Of a stretch of 64,000 nucleotides of DNA, positions 26,849 to 35,817 are shown piece after piece (positions within the stretch are counted from its first letter, which is position 1; the number at the start of each line of letters is the position of its first letter). Source of the DNA: PALSA-1006 sp963733265 (GTDB taxonomy: Bacteria; Pseudomonadota; Gammaproteobacteria; Burkholderiales; Gallionellaceae); NCBI GenBank assembly GCA_963733265.1, contig CAVTCF010000001.1:1116001-1180000 (forward strand), in the 5' to 3' direction. The notes under the pieces were generated by a model, which was not told where the DNA came from, searched no databases, and worked only from the letters and a program-made list of their open reading frames with translations. The translations under genes and the position numbers were made by a program.

Positions 26849-28063
26849 TCAATATTGATGAGCGCCATGAGCGCCAAGGCTCATGATGTATTGGACGAGG
26901 CATTGGTTGTCCGGCAAACCCTGACGTGTCGCGTCATAGGCAAGTTGCAGCCGGAAGCGGGAAAATTCGCTCGGACTGTAGTCGATCATCCAAGTGGTTC
27001 GTGACGGATTAAACGCATAGTTGGAAATAACATTGCCCGCGTTCAATGCACCGACTTGCGCAATACCCGGATCAAGCCGGTCATAGCGTATTCCGGTACG
27101 CCACATTGGCATAAACTGATAAACGCTTTGCACATACCAACCGCTTTGCACGACAGAGTAACTGTCCTTAATCTTCGCCCCTGTCATGTCATAAGTCAGC
27201 AAGCCGTTTTCATTGCGGCGAAAATATTCGCTCTGTAATTTAAAGTGACGCTCGCGAATATTTCCGTTGGGCGCATATTTCCACACAAAATCTACTCCGG
27301 CAGTTTGGCTGTTTCCACTGAAACTATCGGTTACGCCACCGGAGGTGTTTAACAAATCGGGAACCGCAGTGCTTAAAGCATCAGTTTGCGTTGTTTGATG
27401 CAAAGAGGCCCCCAAGCGCCAACTGTGTTCCACACCAATGTCATCGCCCAGATGAACAAATACCGCTCCCGCATTACTACCATTTTTTGGGGTGTTTGTA
27501 CCGGGGTAGTCAAGTCCGCGTCCCAACTCGCCGCCGATTTCGAGAAAGCTATCGGTTGGGGCCAGCCATTTTAGTTGCACACCGTCTTCGGCCAATTGAT
27601 TATTCCAAAGCGTTGCATAAACCAGTGGCTGGTCGACGAAATCCCAGGCATGCGAATGCTGTTCATTAAGATACCCCAAACCGGAAAAAAATCGTCCGAA
27701 CTTTAAATTGAGTCCGTCACCCAGCGAAGTGCTCTGAACAAAACCATTTTCCACAGCGATACCGCCTGTCGCGTCTATTGACATTGTCGCCACACCACGA
27801 AAGTCCGGATCAATGTTGGCTGAAATGCCCAGTTCAGTCTCGCCGATACTAAAGCCCTGAACATGCCCCGGATTGGGATTCATGGCAAACCCCGTAGCCG
27901 GAATAGTCGGGTCGCGCTGAAATTGGCCGTATGTGCCAGTCAAAATTAAAGAAAATGCAGGATTAAAAACCGCCTCATTATTAACCGGCGTTTCCGCATA
28001 GGCAGATGTGGCAATGCTTAACAACACGGCCGAGGCCATGCGTAAATATTTGTTTATGAACAT
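26849..28063 (-). CDS. Outer-membrane porin-like beta-barrel of the metal-import operon
   Basis: 404 aa from the ATG at 28063 (GGAG upstream). A signal peptide ends near SAYAE. The rest is beta-rich with alternating aromatic strands, as in an outer-membrane barrel. Notable pieces are NEQHSHAWDFVDQPLVYATL and the extreme end SLGAHGAHQY, which carries a small His cluster. I infer that it passes metal or a metal complex across the outer membrane to the binding protein encoded next. It lacks the TonB-dependent plug. It is the second gene after a small Cys/His protein. Confidence 0.7.
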   Translation of the reverse strand: MFINKYLRMASAVLLSIATSAYAETPVNNEAVFNPAFSLILTGTYGQFQRDPTIPATGFAMNPNPGHVQGFSIGETELGISANIDPDFRGVATMSIDATGGIAVENGFVQSTSLGDGLNLKFGRFFSGLGYLNEQHSHAWDFVDQPLVYATLWNNQLAEDGVQLKWLAPTDSFLEIGGELGRGLDYPGTNTPKNGSNAGAVFVHLGDDIGVEHSWRLGASLHQTTQTDALSTAVPDLLNTSGGVTDSFSGNSQTAGVDFVWKYAPNGNIRERHFKLQSEYFRRNENGLLTYDMTGAKIKDSYSVVQSGWYVQSVYQFMPMWRTGIRYDRLDPGIAQVGALNAGNVISNYAFNPSRTTWMIDYSPSEFSRFRLQLAYDATRQGLPDNQCLVQYIMSLGAHGAHQY

Positions 28064-28126
28064 GAAATTTAACTCCGTAAATATGCTCAAACCTTCGCTC
28101 TATAAAAGCGAAGACGTTAAATGAAC

Positions 28127-28432
28127 CTAGCGGGAGTATGGCGGGGCACGTGCTGCAAATGCCGTGAACGAATAAGAAAGAAATTCAGTAAAAGGGGAAG
28201 CGTCAAATGAAACAATCTGCTTAATCGGAGCGAAAAAAACCAGGCTACTTCCGATAGCACTACCAATCTGCGCATAAACCGCGCAAAGATCGCATAGCTT
28301 ATCGTGAGGGAGCGAATGATCCTGTGTTTGCTCTTGAATAACGTGATGAAAAGCATGCACCACGCCGCCTTGCTGGGCAAACAGCAAAGCAAAGGCGAAC
28401 AGTAAAGGATAGAAATATCGGTTTAGTTTCAT
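28127..28432 (-). CDS. Small exported Cys/His protein, DUF2946-like
   Basis: 101 aa. The N-terminal hydrophobic segment (YFYPLLFAFALLFAQQGG) acts as signal or anchor. It is followed by FHHVIQ, DHSLPHDKLCDLCAVYAQIG and a second hydrophobic stretch. The CDLC pair and nearby His residues resemble small DUF2946-type proteins that neighbour metal-uptake genes. It is the first gene of the putative metal operon, 63 bp before the porin. The function is unknown; metal binding is inferred. Confidence 0.6.
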   Translation of the reverse strand: MKLNRYFYPLLFAFALLFAQQGGVVHAFHHVIQEQTQDHSLPHDKLCDLCAVYAQIGSAIGSSLVFFAPIKQIVSFDASPFTEFLSYSFTAFAARAPPYSR

Positions 28433-28445
28433 CTCAGGGCATAAT

Positions 28446-28461
28446 TTAACATATTGTTGAA
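28446..28461 (-). promoter_or_regulatory. Possible Fur/Zur-type operator
   Basis: Imperfect palindrome TTAACATATTGTTGAA 14 bp upstream of the first gene of the metal operon. The AT-rich dyad with AACA/TGTT arms resembles Fur-superfamily sites. The position is suitable for repression, but the match is weak and unverified. Confidence 0.3.
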
Positions 28462-28523
28462 TAAAGAGAAAAGTAAATTTATCGGGATTAAGACTAATTT
28501 TTTAAATATTTTTAAAAAAGTCC

Positions 28524-28550
28524 TAAAGTTTCCCAAAAACTTGCCGATAG
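28524..28550 (+). promoter_or_regulatory. Sigma-28 (FliA) flagellar promoter
   Basis: TAAAGTTT at 28524-28531, an 11-bp spacer, then GCCGATAG at 28543-28550. The consensus is TAAAGTTT-N11-GCCGATAA, so 15 of 16 consensus bases match. It lies 58 bp before the first ORF. Confidence 0.85.
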
Positions 28551-28607
28551 CAACATTACAAACCGCTGTATGTTGAACTCTATATATATTTAACGAAAGG
28601 CCGCATC

Positions 28608-28793
28608 ATGGAAATCAACTCAGGTCATTCAAATGTGCAAATTGCTATAGCTGTTCAGCCCCAGAATCAGTCTGGCTATGCACAGAGTGCAGAAAATGGC
28701 AGAGGCAGCGACGTGAGTGCTCAGGCAGAACCAAGGCCGTCTATTAATACCAGCGGCCAAAGCGTAGGCTATGTCGTTGATGAGTGGGCGTGA
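28608..28793 (+). CDS. Small protein in a sigma-28 operon, unknown
   Basis: 61 aa, hydrophilic, rich in Gln, Ser and Asn, with no signal or helix predicted by eye. It begins MEINSGHSNVQIAIAVQPQN, with GAAAGG upstream. It is the first frame after the sigma-28 promoter and is 27 bp before the FlaG-like gene. Its composition resembles the disordered N-terminal half of FlaG proteins, so it could be a partial duplicate or a separate small flagellar protein. Confidence 0.5.
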   Translation: MEINSGHSNVQIAIAVQPQNQSGYAQSAENGRGSDVSAQAEPRPSINTSGQSVGYVVDEWA

Positions 28794-28820
28794 TACAACA
28801 CGTTAACTAGAAAGACTATC

Positions 28821-29243
28821 GTGAGCATTTCTTCTATTACCCCAAGATCAGTTGCCCCCCCACAAGGTGAGGGGACTCGGGATTTTTCTGCTAACGCACC
28901 TGCCAATCCGGGCAACGAGGTTACAACAGCCGCTGCTCCCTCGATAGATACAGCAGCACGGGAGGGAGCTTCTTCACACGAAGATACGGTTTTGAAAAAT
29001 CCCACTCCGGCGCAGCTTGCCTACGCCGTTAAGCAGGTTAATGATGCATTTGTCCAAAAAGGACAAAATCTTTACGCTTCGATTGAAAAAGACAAAGAGA
29101 CCGGCATCAATGTCGTCAAGCTATTGGATAAGAATACAAAAGAAGTCGTTAGACAATATCCAACAAAAGAAATGATCGCCATAGCCGCAGCAATAACCCA
29201 ATACCAAGAAAGCAAAGGGCAACTGCTCGATGTCAGCGCTTGA
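28821..29243 (+). CDS. flaG: FlaG-like flagellar protein
   Basis: 140 aa, with a start apparently at GTG 28821. The N-terminal half (1-65) is disordered, rich in Ala, Pro, Ser. The C-terminal half has the FlaG domain pattern: QLAYAVKQVNDAFVQKGQNL, then the strand pair IEKDKETGINVVKLLDKNTK and VVRQYPTKEMIAIAAAI. FlaG proteins are non-filament flagellar accessories that affect filament length or hook/filament assembly. No flagellin, cap (fliD) or fliS gene is near, which is unusual because flaG normally sits with them. Confidence 0.75.
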   Translation: MSISSITPRSVAPPQGEGTRDFSANAPANPGNEVTTAAAPSIDTAAREGASSHEDTVLKNPTPAQLAYAVKQVNDAFVQKGQNLYASIEKDKETGINVVKLLDKNTKEVVRQYPTKEMIAIAAAITQYQESKGQLLDVSA

Positions 29244-29696
29244 GTAGTCGCTGAAATCAAGCTTCATTTCACTCTGCACTGATTTCGACTCTGCTTGGGC
29301 TATGCCTTTTTTGGCGATTTTCAGGATTGACTGACCATAAATGTCACCCCACCTCACGCCTTCAAAACCAACCAATTGATATTTAAAGTATATTTTTATG
29401 GCATGCGGATTGCATACAACCCGGATGCCAAATCAAGTGCCGCGCCTGCAATAGACGAGATTGGCACTTAAGGTAAGGAAAACAAGCCACTCAAGTTGCG
29501 CTTAGTAAGGGTCTCCGAATTTCGGGATCCTTCTACAGGTATTCCGTCCCCGTAAATAAACCGTCTGTCGCCTTTATAAAACCGCCTATCTTCGAACGCA
29601 AAGAACTGCCGCGTAGATTTGGATGCCTCCTGTTTGTTTGCTAATGTTTGCTCCACCAGCGGTAAATCGCGAAACCAATAGCTATAGGAGTCAATC
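29244..29696. other. Intergenic region with an ambiguous minus-strand frame
   Basis: About 450 bp. A minus-strand frame from about 29692 to 29468 (MIDSYSYWFRDLPLVEQTLA, later RRFYKGDRRFIYGDG) is open but not recognised, and it conflicts with the start region of the next plus-strand ORF. No terminator or RNA is evident. Confidence 0.35.
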
Positions 29697-29891
29697 ATGA
29701 GAAACATTTCTAACATAGACCAAAACTGGAAACCACTTTGTACAGAGTCTCTGTTTGAGATTCCTACAGAACGTCCCCTGATTTGCATGGAACACCAAAC
29801 AACCAAAGAACATGCTTACTACGATGTTAAATTTGAACGCTTCCTTTCCCAACAAGAAGCTTTTGATGTGATGAGAGGCATTCACTGGTAA
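29697..29891 (+). CDS. Small hypothetical protein
   Basis: 64 aa, preceded by AGGAG with 6-7 bp spacing to the ATG. Not recognised. It has several Glu, His and aromatic residues and three short Cys/Met segments, and ends FDVMRGIHW. It lies between a FlaG operon and a convergent TonB gene. The ribosome site is the main support. Confidence 0.4.
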   Translation: MRNISNIDQNWKPLCTESLFEIPTERPLICMEHQTTKEHAYYDVKFERFLSQQEAFDVMRGIHW

Positions 29892-29930
29892 GCAGTTAAC
29901 ACCGTCGGCGCAAGATCATCCGGAGAAGCC

Positions 29931-30788
29931 TTATTCGCTCTCCAAGTGATCATTGCTCGTAAACGCCCAGGTGCGCGTAATACTCAGAATATCGGTTTCC
30001 TTGCGCAAGTCGGGTGGGAATACAGCATACGGTGCAGCCAATTTGACGATGCGCATTGCCGCAGCGTCAAGAATGCGTTGTCCCGAAGAGCGGTTTATCT
30101 CAACATTTTCCACGCTCCCGTCTGAACGGATAGAAACGGTCAGCGTCAATTTGCCGTAGATTTTTTGGTCGCGGGCTTGTTGCGGGTAATTCATATTGCC
30201 TATGCGTTCGATTTTGCTGCGCCAGTCCTCAACATATTGCGCGTAACGGTATTCCTGAGTGCGTGCACCAACGAATTTTCGCTTGGGCAACTTCTCGTAT
30301 GCGTCATTGTTTTTGTTGATTTCGGCTTCCAGTCGAGCCATTGCCAACGAACTCGTTACCAAGTCTTCACCGCTACTTTGATCACTGAGCGGTTGCTTAA
30401 CTTCTGTTTCGCGCGCCACGCTGTAATTGCTCTTCAATTGCGTCAGCAAGCGTTTTGCTTCTTGCTCAAGCTGTTTCACCCGGTGTGCGGACTGTTCCGG
30501 TGAAAATTGTTCACTGTCACCCAAGGCCGGGAACGGTGTCTTGGAGTGGCGCTCATCCGAAGTATTTCCCCCTCCATCCAGGTTATTCTGGGCCATCTTT
30601 TCTGCATTGCTTGGACGCAGGCGCGATTTGCTATTTACCAGCACGACTTCCAACGGCTGCAATGGCATGCTCATCGACTTGTCGTATTGGGGAAAAGCAA
30701 AACCCACCCCGAACAAGACGATGGCATGAAAGCCGAGCGAAATTAGCAACGCAAAGGAAAAATTCTTGTTGTGTAACAAAGCAATCAT
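29931..30788 (-). CDS. TonB-family energy transducer
   Basis: 285 aa. One N-terminal membrane helix (FALLISLGFHAIVLFGVGFAF) carries the Ser-His type pattern of TonB anchors. A periplasmic linker of about 160 residues with a coiled-coil-like part (HRVKQLEQEAKRLLTQLKSN) follows. The C-terminal TonB domain (about 190-280) includes MNYPQQARDQKIYGKLTLTV and the conserved later pattern NRSSGQRILDAAAMRIVKLA. It would couple ExbBD to outer-membrane receptors or act on envelope integrity. Its ATG overlaps the TGA of the RNase II-family gene (ATGA). No exbBD genes are adjacent. Confidence 0.88.
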   Translation of the reverse strand: MIALLHNKNFSFALLISLGFHAIVLFGVGFAFPQYDKSMSMPLQPLEVVLVNSKSRLRPSNAEKMAQNNLDGGGNTSDERHSKTPFPALGDSEQFSPEQSAHRVKQLEQEAKRLLTQLKSNYSVARETEVKQPLSDQSSGEDLVTSSLAMARLEAEINKNNDAYEKLPKRKFVGARTQEYRYAQYVEDWRSKIERIGNMNYPQQARDQKIYGKLTLTVSIRSDGSVENVEINRSSGQRILDAAAMRIVKLAAPYAVFPPDLRKETDILSITRTWAFTSNDHLESE

Positions 30789-32639
30789 GCAGGCGTAGCC
30801 TCAACCACCGAAATAAAACGTGCATTGAAATTCAAATCGAGCAGATCAATCTCCCCTGTTTCCAGAAGTGCGCGCGTATTCGGCGGCAACTCCGGCAAAG
30901 ATGAAATACGGCTAACCAAAGGAATCCCGGTGAGTCTAACCAAATTTTCGCGCAACACCAATACTTCAAATTGTTGCACCTTTTCCTGCAACAGCCAACG
31001 CAAACACCAGTATCGCTCCATCTGCCTCTGAAAATCATTGTATAGCGTGTAAGCGGCATCGAAATCGCGCAAGATGGCAAATAGCGCCGTATCGTTTTTT
31101 GAATAGGCCGGCGCTTCGTTGCGCAACAGATTAATAATCTGGCGCTGATTGACCAAGTCGACATAACGACGCAACGGCGAGCTGGACCACATGTATTGCG
31201 CCACCCCCAAACCCTGATGCGGTGCGGCAACCGTGCTCATCTTGACTTTACCGTTGCTCTGCGTGCGGTAAATTCCGGCGACATCATTGTCGGCAAGCAG
31301 CTTCCCCCATAGACTATTGACCAGAATCATCAGTTCGGAAACCACTTTGTCGATAGGCGAGCCGCGCAGACGATTACTAATCGTGACGTGATCATTCTCC
31401 ACATAAAAATTGTAGTCGATTTGCGCGGGGCTATTTTCGGCAGACTTTCCGCGCAAAGCTTCCAGCTTGTTGGCGAAGTTCCACAGCAGTGTCAACTCGT
31501 TGGCGTATTCGTAATCGAACTTACCTGCGGCCAGAGTCACTTCGTTGAACAATGGCTCCAAAGAGTCATGGCGCAAATTGGCTGCAATATGCAAGCGCTC
31601 CAATCGGCTCTCGCTATTCACTATTTCAAACGTAGCCGCATCCACCTCAAGATAAAGCGATAGCGCAGGGCAAACTTTATCGGCACACAAGGTAAAAGCT
31701 TGTACCACGTTTTCCGGCAGCATCGTAATCTTGTTTCCGGGCATATACACGGTCGAAAGCCGCTGCGCGGCAATCTCATCAATTGACGAATTCGGCAAAA
31801 TTCCCAAGGCCGGTGCGGCAATATGGATTCCTACGCGCCAGTTTCCGCTGGCCAATTTTTCCAACGAAAATGCATCGTCGATCTCGGTGGTGGTCGCATC
31901 ATCAATACTAAAAGCGTTAACCGTGGCCAGGGGTAATTCTGCAAAGGGCGCGACGCTGACTTCCGGAAAACCGGTTCCTCGGGGAAAGTTTTCAAACAGG
32001 AAGCGGTTAAAATGGAAATCATGCGTGGAAGGTATCGCGCCGCAACGGTGTAGCAAATGGGCTACAGATAGATGCGTCAATGCACACGCGGCTTCCACTG
32101 CTTTCACCTCCAGCGTATTTCGGTCCGGCTTGTACAATATTTGTTGCAGTTTGTCGGCGAACTCCGCCGGTAGCGTAAATGCCACCAACTCTTCCGTATA
32201 TCGCGCTTGCAACGCAGCCTGCTGACGTTTTTTTTCGGCCCCTGCCAGTGCCGCTTTCAATGCCTCCGGTGGTGCGGCTTTATAGCGGCCTTTACCTTTT
32301 TTATAAAAGTGCATCGGCGATGAATGCAGCCGTATCAGCGTGCCTGCCGCTTCAGATCGGCGTGGGCGCATGCCCGAAATATTCCTGTGCCAATTCATCA
32401 AAGCCGAACTCTTCCGCGGGACACGATTCCCACAGAAAGCCCACCTCAATATCTGCGGAAATAGCTTCTGCCTGCTCCAAAAATTCGGCCAACCCCGGCT
32501 GGGCAAAGCGTAACATCACGTTGGCCGATTTAATCTTACTGCGCTTGCCGTGGGTATTCTCCACCTGTAGCGAAGTGGTATTGTCCGCAAGAATGCTTGC
32601 CACCTTAAAACCGCCGTCTTCTTCGTAAAAAATATTCAT
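30785..32639 (-). pseudogene. RNase II/RNB-domain exoribonuclease gene with one frameshift
   Basis: From the ATG at 32639 (MNIFYEEDGGFKVASILADN) about 95 residues are read, up to ACG CCG ATC TGA near 32352. The protein resumes one base later with EAAGTLIRLHSSPMHFYKKG and continues to 30785. The joined product would be about 617 aa. RNB signatures are present: SIDDATTTEIDDAFSLE (catalytic Asp cluster), YMPGNKITMLPENV, and WSSSPLRRYVDLVNQRQI. RNB enzymes degrade RNA 3' to 5'. Either the gene is recently inactivated, or a single extra base is a sequencing error, or (least likely) a programmed +1 shift occurs. TonB-like translation is coupled to its end. Confidence 0.8.
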
Positions 32640-32764
32640 CAGGAGCCACGTCAAAATCGAGTCGGGATTATAACTCAGGCATCATTGGTTCATGTTCGTG
32701 CTAATCTCTATCTCTGCGTCTTATCCTAACAGCGAACAAAATTTTAATAACGAGGAGAAAAATC

Positions 32765-33301
32765 ATGAATAAAATCATTGGCGGTGTCCTTATTGCATCA
32801 GGCGCTATTTTCACCCTATCAACAGCATCGGCCTGCGAACCCAGGCACGCAGAGCTATTCAGCGAAAAAATCTTTGCTGACATGGACACAAACAAGGACG
32901 GAGTCGTCTCCAAAAAAGAATTTGATGCCTACCATAACAAGCATTTCAAGGCATTGGATACCAACCATGATGGCAAGATCACGATTGAAGAATTTCTGGC
33001 CGCGCATCCGCCGCTAAGCAAAGATCATTGCGATGAGCCGCACCAAGCCATTGGGCACCCTCATGGTTTCGAAGAACAACACAGCGATAGTTTTATCAAC
33101 AAGCACTTCGATGCTGCCGACACCAATCACGATGGCGCATTAAGCCGCGAAGAAGCTAAAAGTGCACCGATGATTTTGGAACACTTTGATGAAATAGATG
33201 TCAATAAAGATGGCAAAGTAACCGAGGAAGAGTTGAAGAAATGGCTGGAAGGATATGGCGCCGAACATGACAAAGATGAAAAAGCGCCCGAGAAAAAATA
33301 G
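32765..33301 (+). CDS. Exported EF-hand calcium-binding protein
   Basis: 178 aa. A signal peptide ends near STASA (about residue 21), with a good AGGAG ribosome site. Four EF-hand loops are seen: DMDTNKDGVVSKKEF, DTNHDGKITIEEF, DTNHDGALSREE and DVNKDGKVTEEE. The tail is strongly charged (DKDEKAPEKK). Exported EF-hand proteins probably sense or buffer calcium in the periplasm; no target can be named. It stands alone, divergent from the RNB gene. Confidence 0.9.
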   Translation: MNKIIGGVLIASGAIFTLSTASACEPRHAELFSEKIFADMDTNKDGVVSKKEFDAYHNKHFKALDTNHDGKITIEEFLAAHPPLSKDHCDEPHQAIGHPHGFEEQHSDSFINKHFDAADTNHDGALSREEAKSAPMILEHFDEIDVNKDGKVTEEELKKWLEGYGAEHDKDEKAPEKK

Positions 33302-33427
33302 ATTTTCTGGGCTTAACTGGCTGTATTGTGGATGCGTAAAACTACGCGTTGGCTTCCGTAGTCGGCCAGTTCTGCCCCTCACGCATGGCTGTTTCACCGC
33401 CCTATCTCTCCAAGTCGCTTCACTTTA

Positions 33428-35191
33428 TCAAAGAGTTGCGTTTTTGGACAATTCAAGCAATAGATTTACACCTATCGGTTCTTCTTCGAGCAGAGGAACT
33501 ACCGCATATCTATGTGCATATTGACTGGTTACGGCACTGATTTCTCGTAGTTCGTTTACTGCTCGTTGTCTAAGTAACGTTGATTGTGTAGTAGCGGCTG
33601 CGATACTGTTATTGATAACCCAAGCCCAAGGTTCAATTCCCGCTCTACGTAAATCAGCTTGCAGATTAGCTGCCTCCAATACAGGTGTCGTTTCAGCCAA
33701 CGTCACAATGAGCACTTTGGTTTGTTTTTCGTCTTGAAGCTGCATCATCGACGTCGTAAAGTTCATACCTTTGTTGTCCATCTGGCGAGAAACTTCACGG
33801 TGATATGCACCGGTTGCATCAAGCAATAACATAGTATGTCCAGTCGGTGCTGTGTCCATCACCACGAATTTCTTGCCTGCCTCTCGGATGATGCGAGAGA
33901 ACGCTTGGAAGACAGCTATTTCTTCGGTGCAAGGTGAACGCAAGTCCTCTTCCAGCATTGCTCGGCCTTGGGCATCAAGTTTCGCCCCTTTTGTCTCCAA
34001 AACATGTTGGCGATAACGTTCTGTTTCAACATGAGGATCAATGCGACTTACTGTCAGATTCTCTAGTGTGCTAATTAGAGTCTCAGTCAAATGTGCCGCG
34101 GGGTCTGAGGTGGTGAGATGGACTGGAAGTCCACGATGAGCCAATTCAACCGCAATGGCTGCAGCGATTGTGGTTTTACCGACTCCACCTTTACCCATTA
34201 ACATGACCAACCCATGTTTATCTACCGCGATCAAATCGACCAATTTAGATAGGCTCGGTTCATGAATCTTGATGGGGTCTGATAGGATCGGTTGAAGTTG
34301 CGCCGAGGTGTTTACCAGCAATTGGCGTAGCGTATCCAGACCAACAAGATTAAAGGGCTTCAACATGACCTCATCGCGAGGCAAATCTTTTAATACATTC
34401 GGGATAGCAGCTAAGGCAGCGTGTTCACGCTTATAAATAGCGGCAGCAAGTTCATCATGTTCCGCTTCTGATTTGGGCAAAATACCATTGATCACAAGAT
34501 ATTTTTCACGAAGTCCTATCGCAGCAAGTTCTTCATGCGTGCGAGTTACTTCTCTCAAGGTGGCTTGTTGGGCGCGTGCGACTAAAATCAGCCGCGTGCG
34601 TTTGTCATCAGCCAGCGCATCGACAGCAGCTTTATATTGTTCGCGCTGTTTCTCTAAGCCAGCCAAAGGGCCAAGGCAAGAAGCATCGCCTTTGCCTTCT
34701 TCAAGAAATCCACTCCATGCACCCGGCAGTTGAAGTAGGCGGATGGTGTGTCCGGTCGGCGCTGTGTCAAAAACGATGTGATCGTATTTCTCGGTGAGAG
34801 CCGAATTAATCAATAGGGCAGTGAATTCATCGAATGCAGCAATCTCGGTCGTGCAAGCACCAGAAAGCTGCTCTTCAATTCCCTTAACGACAGAATCTGG
34901 CAATACCCCGCGTACCGGACCAACGATGCGATCTCGATAAACTTGGGCCGCTGCCTGAGGATCTATTTCAAGTGCTGAAAGGCGAGGCACGGCAGGAATG
35001 GATGTGATGGTATTGCCAATCGTAATTCCAAACACCTGTCCGACATTGGATGCCGGATCGGTGCTGACTAGCAATACACGCTTGCCAAACTCTGCCAGTT
35101 GAATTGATGTTGCACAAGCAATCGAAGTTTTTCCAACACCTCCCTTGCCTGTAAAAAACAGAAAACGTGGCGGCTGATCAATAAATTTCAT
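33428..35191 (-). CDS. arsA: Arsenical pump-driving ATPase ArsA
   Basis: 587 aa, the usual length, with two homologous halves. P-loops are FFTGKGGVGKTSIACATS (about residue 11) and MLMGKGGVGKTTIAAAIA (about 330); signal-transduction motifs DTAPTGHT occur in both halves (about 140 and 445). Cys residues that could bind As(III)/Sb(III) lie in SGACTTE and SPCTEEIAVF. ArsA takes As(III) from ArsD and drives its export through ArsB or Acr3. It is the last gene of arsRCDA; neither arsB nor acr3 follows, so the pump membrane subunit must be elsewhere or lost. Confidence 0.95.
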   Translation of the reverse strand: MKFIDQPPRFLFFTGKGGVGKTSIACATSIQLAEFGKRVLLVSTDPASNVGQVFGITIGNTITSIPAVPRLSALEIDPQAAAQVYRDRIVGPVRGVLPDSVVKGIEEQLSGACTTEIAAFDEFTALLINSALTEKYDHIVFDTAPTGHTIRLLQLPGAWSGFLEEGKGDASCLGPLAGLEKQREQYKAAVDALADDKRTRLILVARAQQATLREVTRTHEELAAIGLREKYLVINGILPKSEAEHDELAAAIYKREHAALAAIPNVLKDLPRDEVMLKPFNLVGLDTLRQLLVNTSAQLQPILSDPIKIHEPSLSKLVDLIAVDKHGLVMLMGKGGVGKTTIAAAIAVELAHRGLPVHLTTSDPAAHLTETLISTLENLTVSRIDPHVETERYRQHVLETKGAKLDAQGRAMLEEDLRSPCTEEIAVFQAFSRIIREAGKKFVVMDTAPTGHTMLLLDATGAYHREVSRQMDNKGMNFTTSMMQLQDEKQTKVLIVTLAETTPVLEAANLQADLRRAGIEPWAWVINNSIAAATTQSTLLRQRAVNELREISAVTSQYAHRYAVVPLLEEEPIGVNLLLELSKNATL

Positions 35192-35198
35192 CGTGAAA

Positions 35199-35807
35199 TC
35201 AGCAGCACTTGGATAATGGTTTTGTTTCAGTCACCGGAGTCGTGACACAACATGCAGAGGCTTTCGCGGTAGTTGCGTGCGTTGCAGACCCAAGATATCG
35301 TTCCGCAAGTTCCAGCATGGTACGTGCCGGAGTGTCTTTGACTTTTTGTGCCAAATCCACTGCGAAGCGCATATCCAGATTGCTCACGCCTAATTTACGC
35401 GCCTGATCATAATGGTATTTGAAGCAAGGTTCGCAATTGGCACCAATGGCTGCACCAATGGCTACTAATTCCGCTACTTGTTCGGTAAACAACGAAGGTG
35501 CCACTACGAGCCCCAACCACTGAGCCAATTCATCACGGGTTGGATAGCGACCTGTAAGAACCGTTGCGCCATCAAGAAGAATCAATGGTAATCCCTCTGC
35601 TCCGGAGCGTTCAAGAAAGGCTTTGACTATTGGGCTGTCTGCAAAGGCCATGGGTTGTTGAGCAAGATTGAATCTCTCAATTTGTCCCCCTGCATGTTTG
35701 AGCCAATCCACATCGGCGCTGAAATCGACCAGCGCCTGATCGACTTCGGTTCCACATACGCCTGTACTGCAACAAAGCGCAGGATCGAATACCTGTATTT
35801 TTTTCAT
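35199..35807 (-). CDS. arsD: ArsD arsenite chaperone fused to a carboxymuconolactone-decarboxylase-like domain
   Basis: 202 aa from the ATG at 35807 (MKKIQVFDPALCCSTGVCG). Residues 1-100 are ArsD with the conserved As-binding Cys pair and third Cys (CCSTGVC). ArsD hands As(III) to ArsA. Residues about 105-185 look like a carboxymuconolactone-decarboxylase/AhpD domain with the redox motif ANCEPCFKYHYDQA. The C-terminus carries two more vicinal Cys pairs (ACC and KCC). The usual ArsD is about 120 aa, so this is a fusion. I infer coupling of thiol redox chemistry to arsenite handling. It is 7 bp before arsA. Confidence 0.9.
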   Translation of the reverse strand: MKKIQVFDPALCCSTGVCGTEVDQALVDFSADVDWLKHAGGQIERFNLAQQPMAFADSPIVKAFLERSGAEGLPLILLDGATVLTGRYPTRDELAQWLGLVVAPSLFTEQVAELVAIGAAIGANCEPCFKYHYDQARKLGVSNLDMRFAVDLAQKVKDTPARTMLELAERYLGSATHATTAKASACCVTTPVTETKPLSKCC

Positions 35808-35817
35808 TACAATCTCC

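Noticed and set aside
28608..28793. The 61-aa ORF as part of flaG by read-through
   Set aside because: It ends in TGA and the FlaG-like frame is offset with its own start; similarity is only compositional.
29468..29806. Minus-strand ORF of 112 codons
   Set aside because: It overlaps the plus-strand ORF that has a good ribosome site, and I recognise no domain; it remains possible only for its last 75 codons.
32340..32370. Programmed +1 frameshift like that of prfB
   Set aside because: The stop context ATC-TGA would need tRNA-Ile to re-pair with TCT, and no upstream Shine-Dalgarno stimulator is seen; a sequencing error or mutation is simpler.
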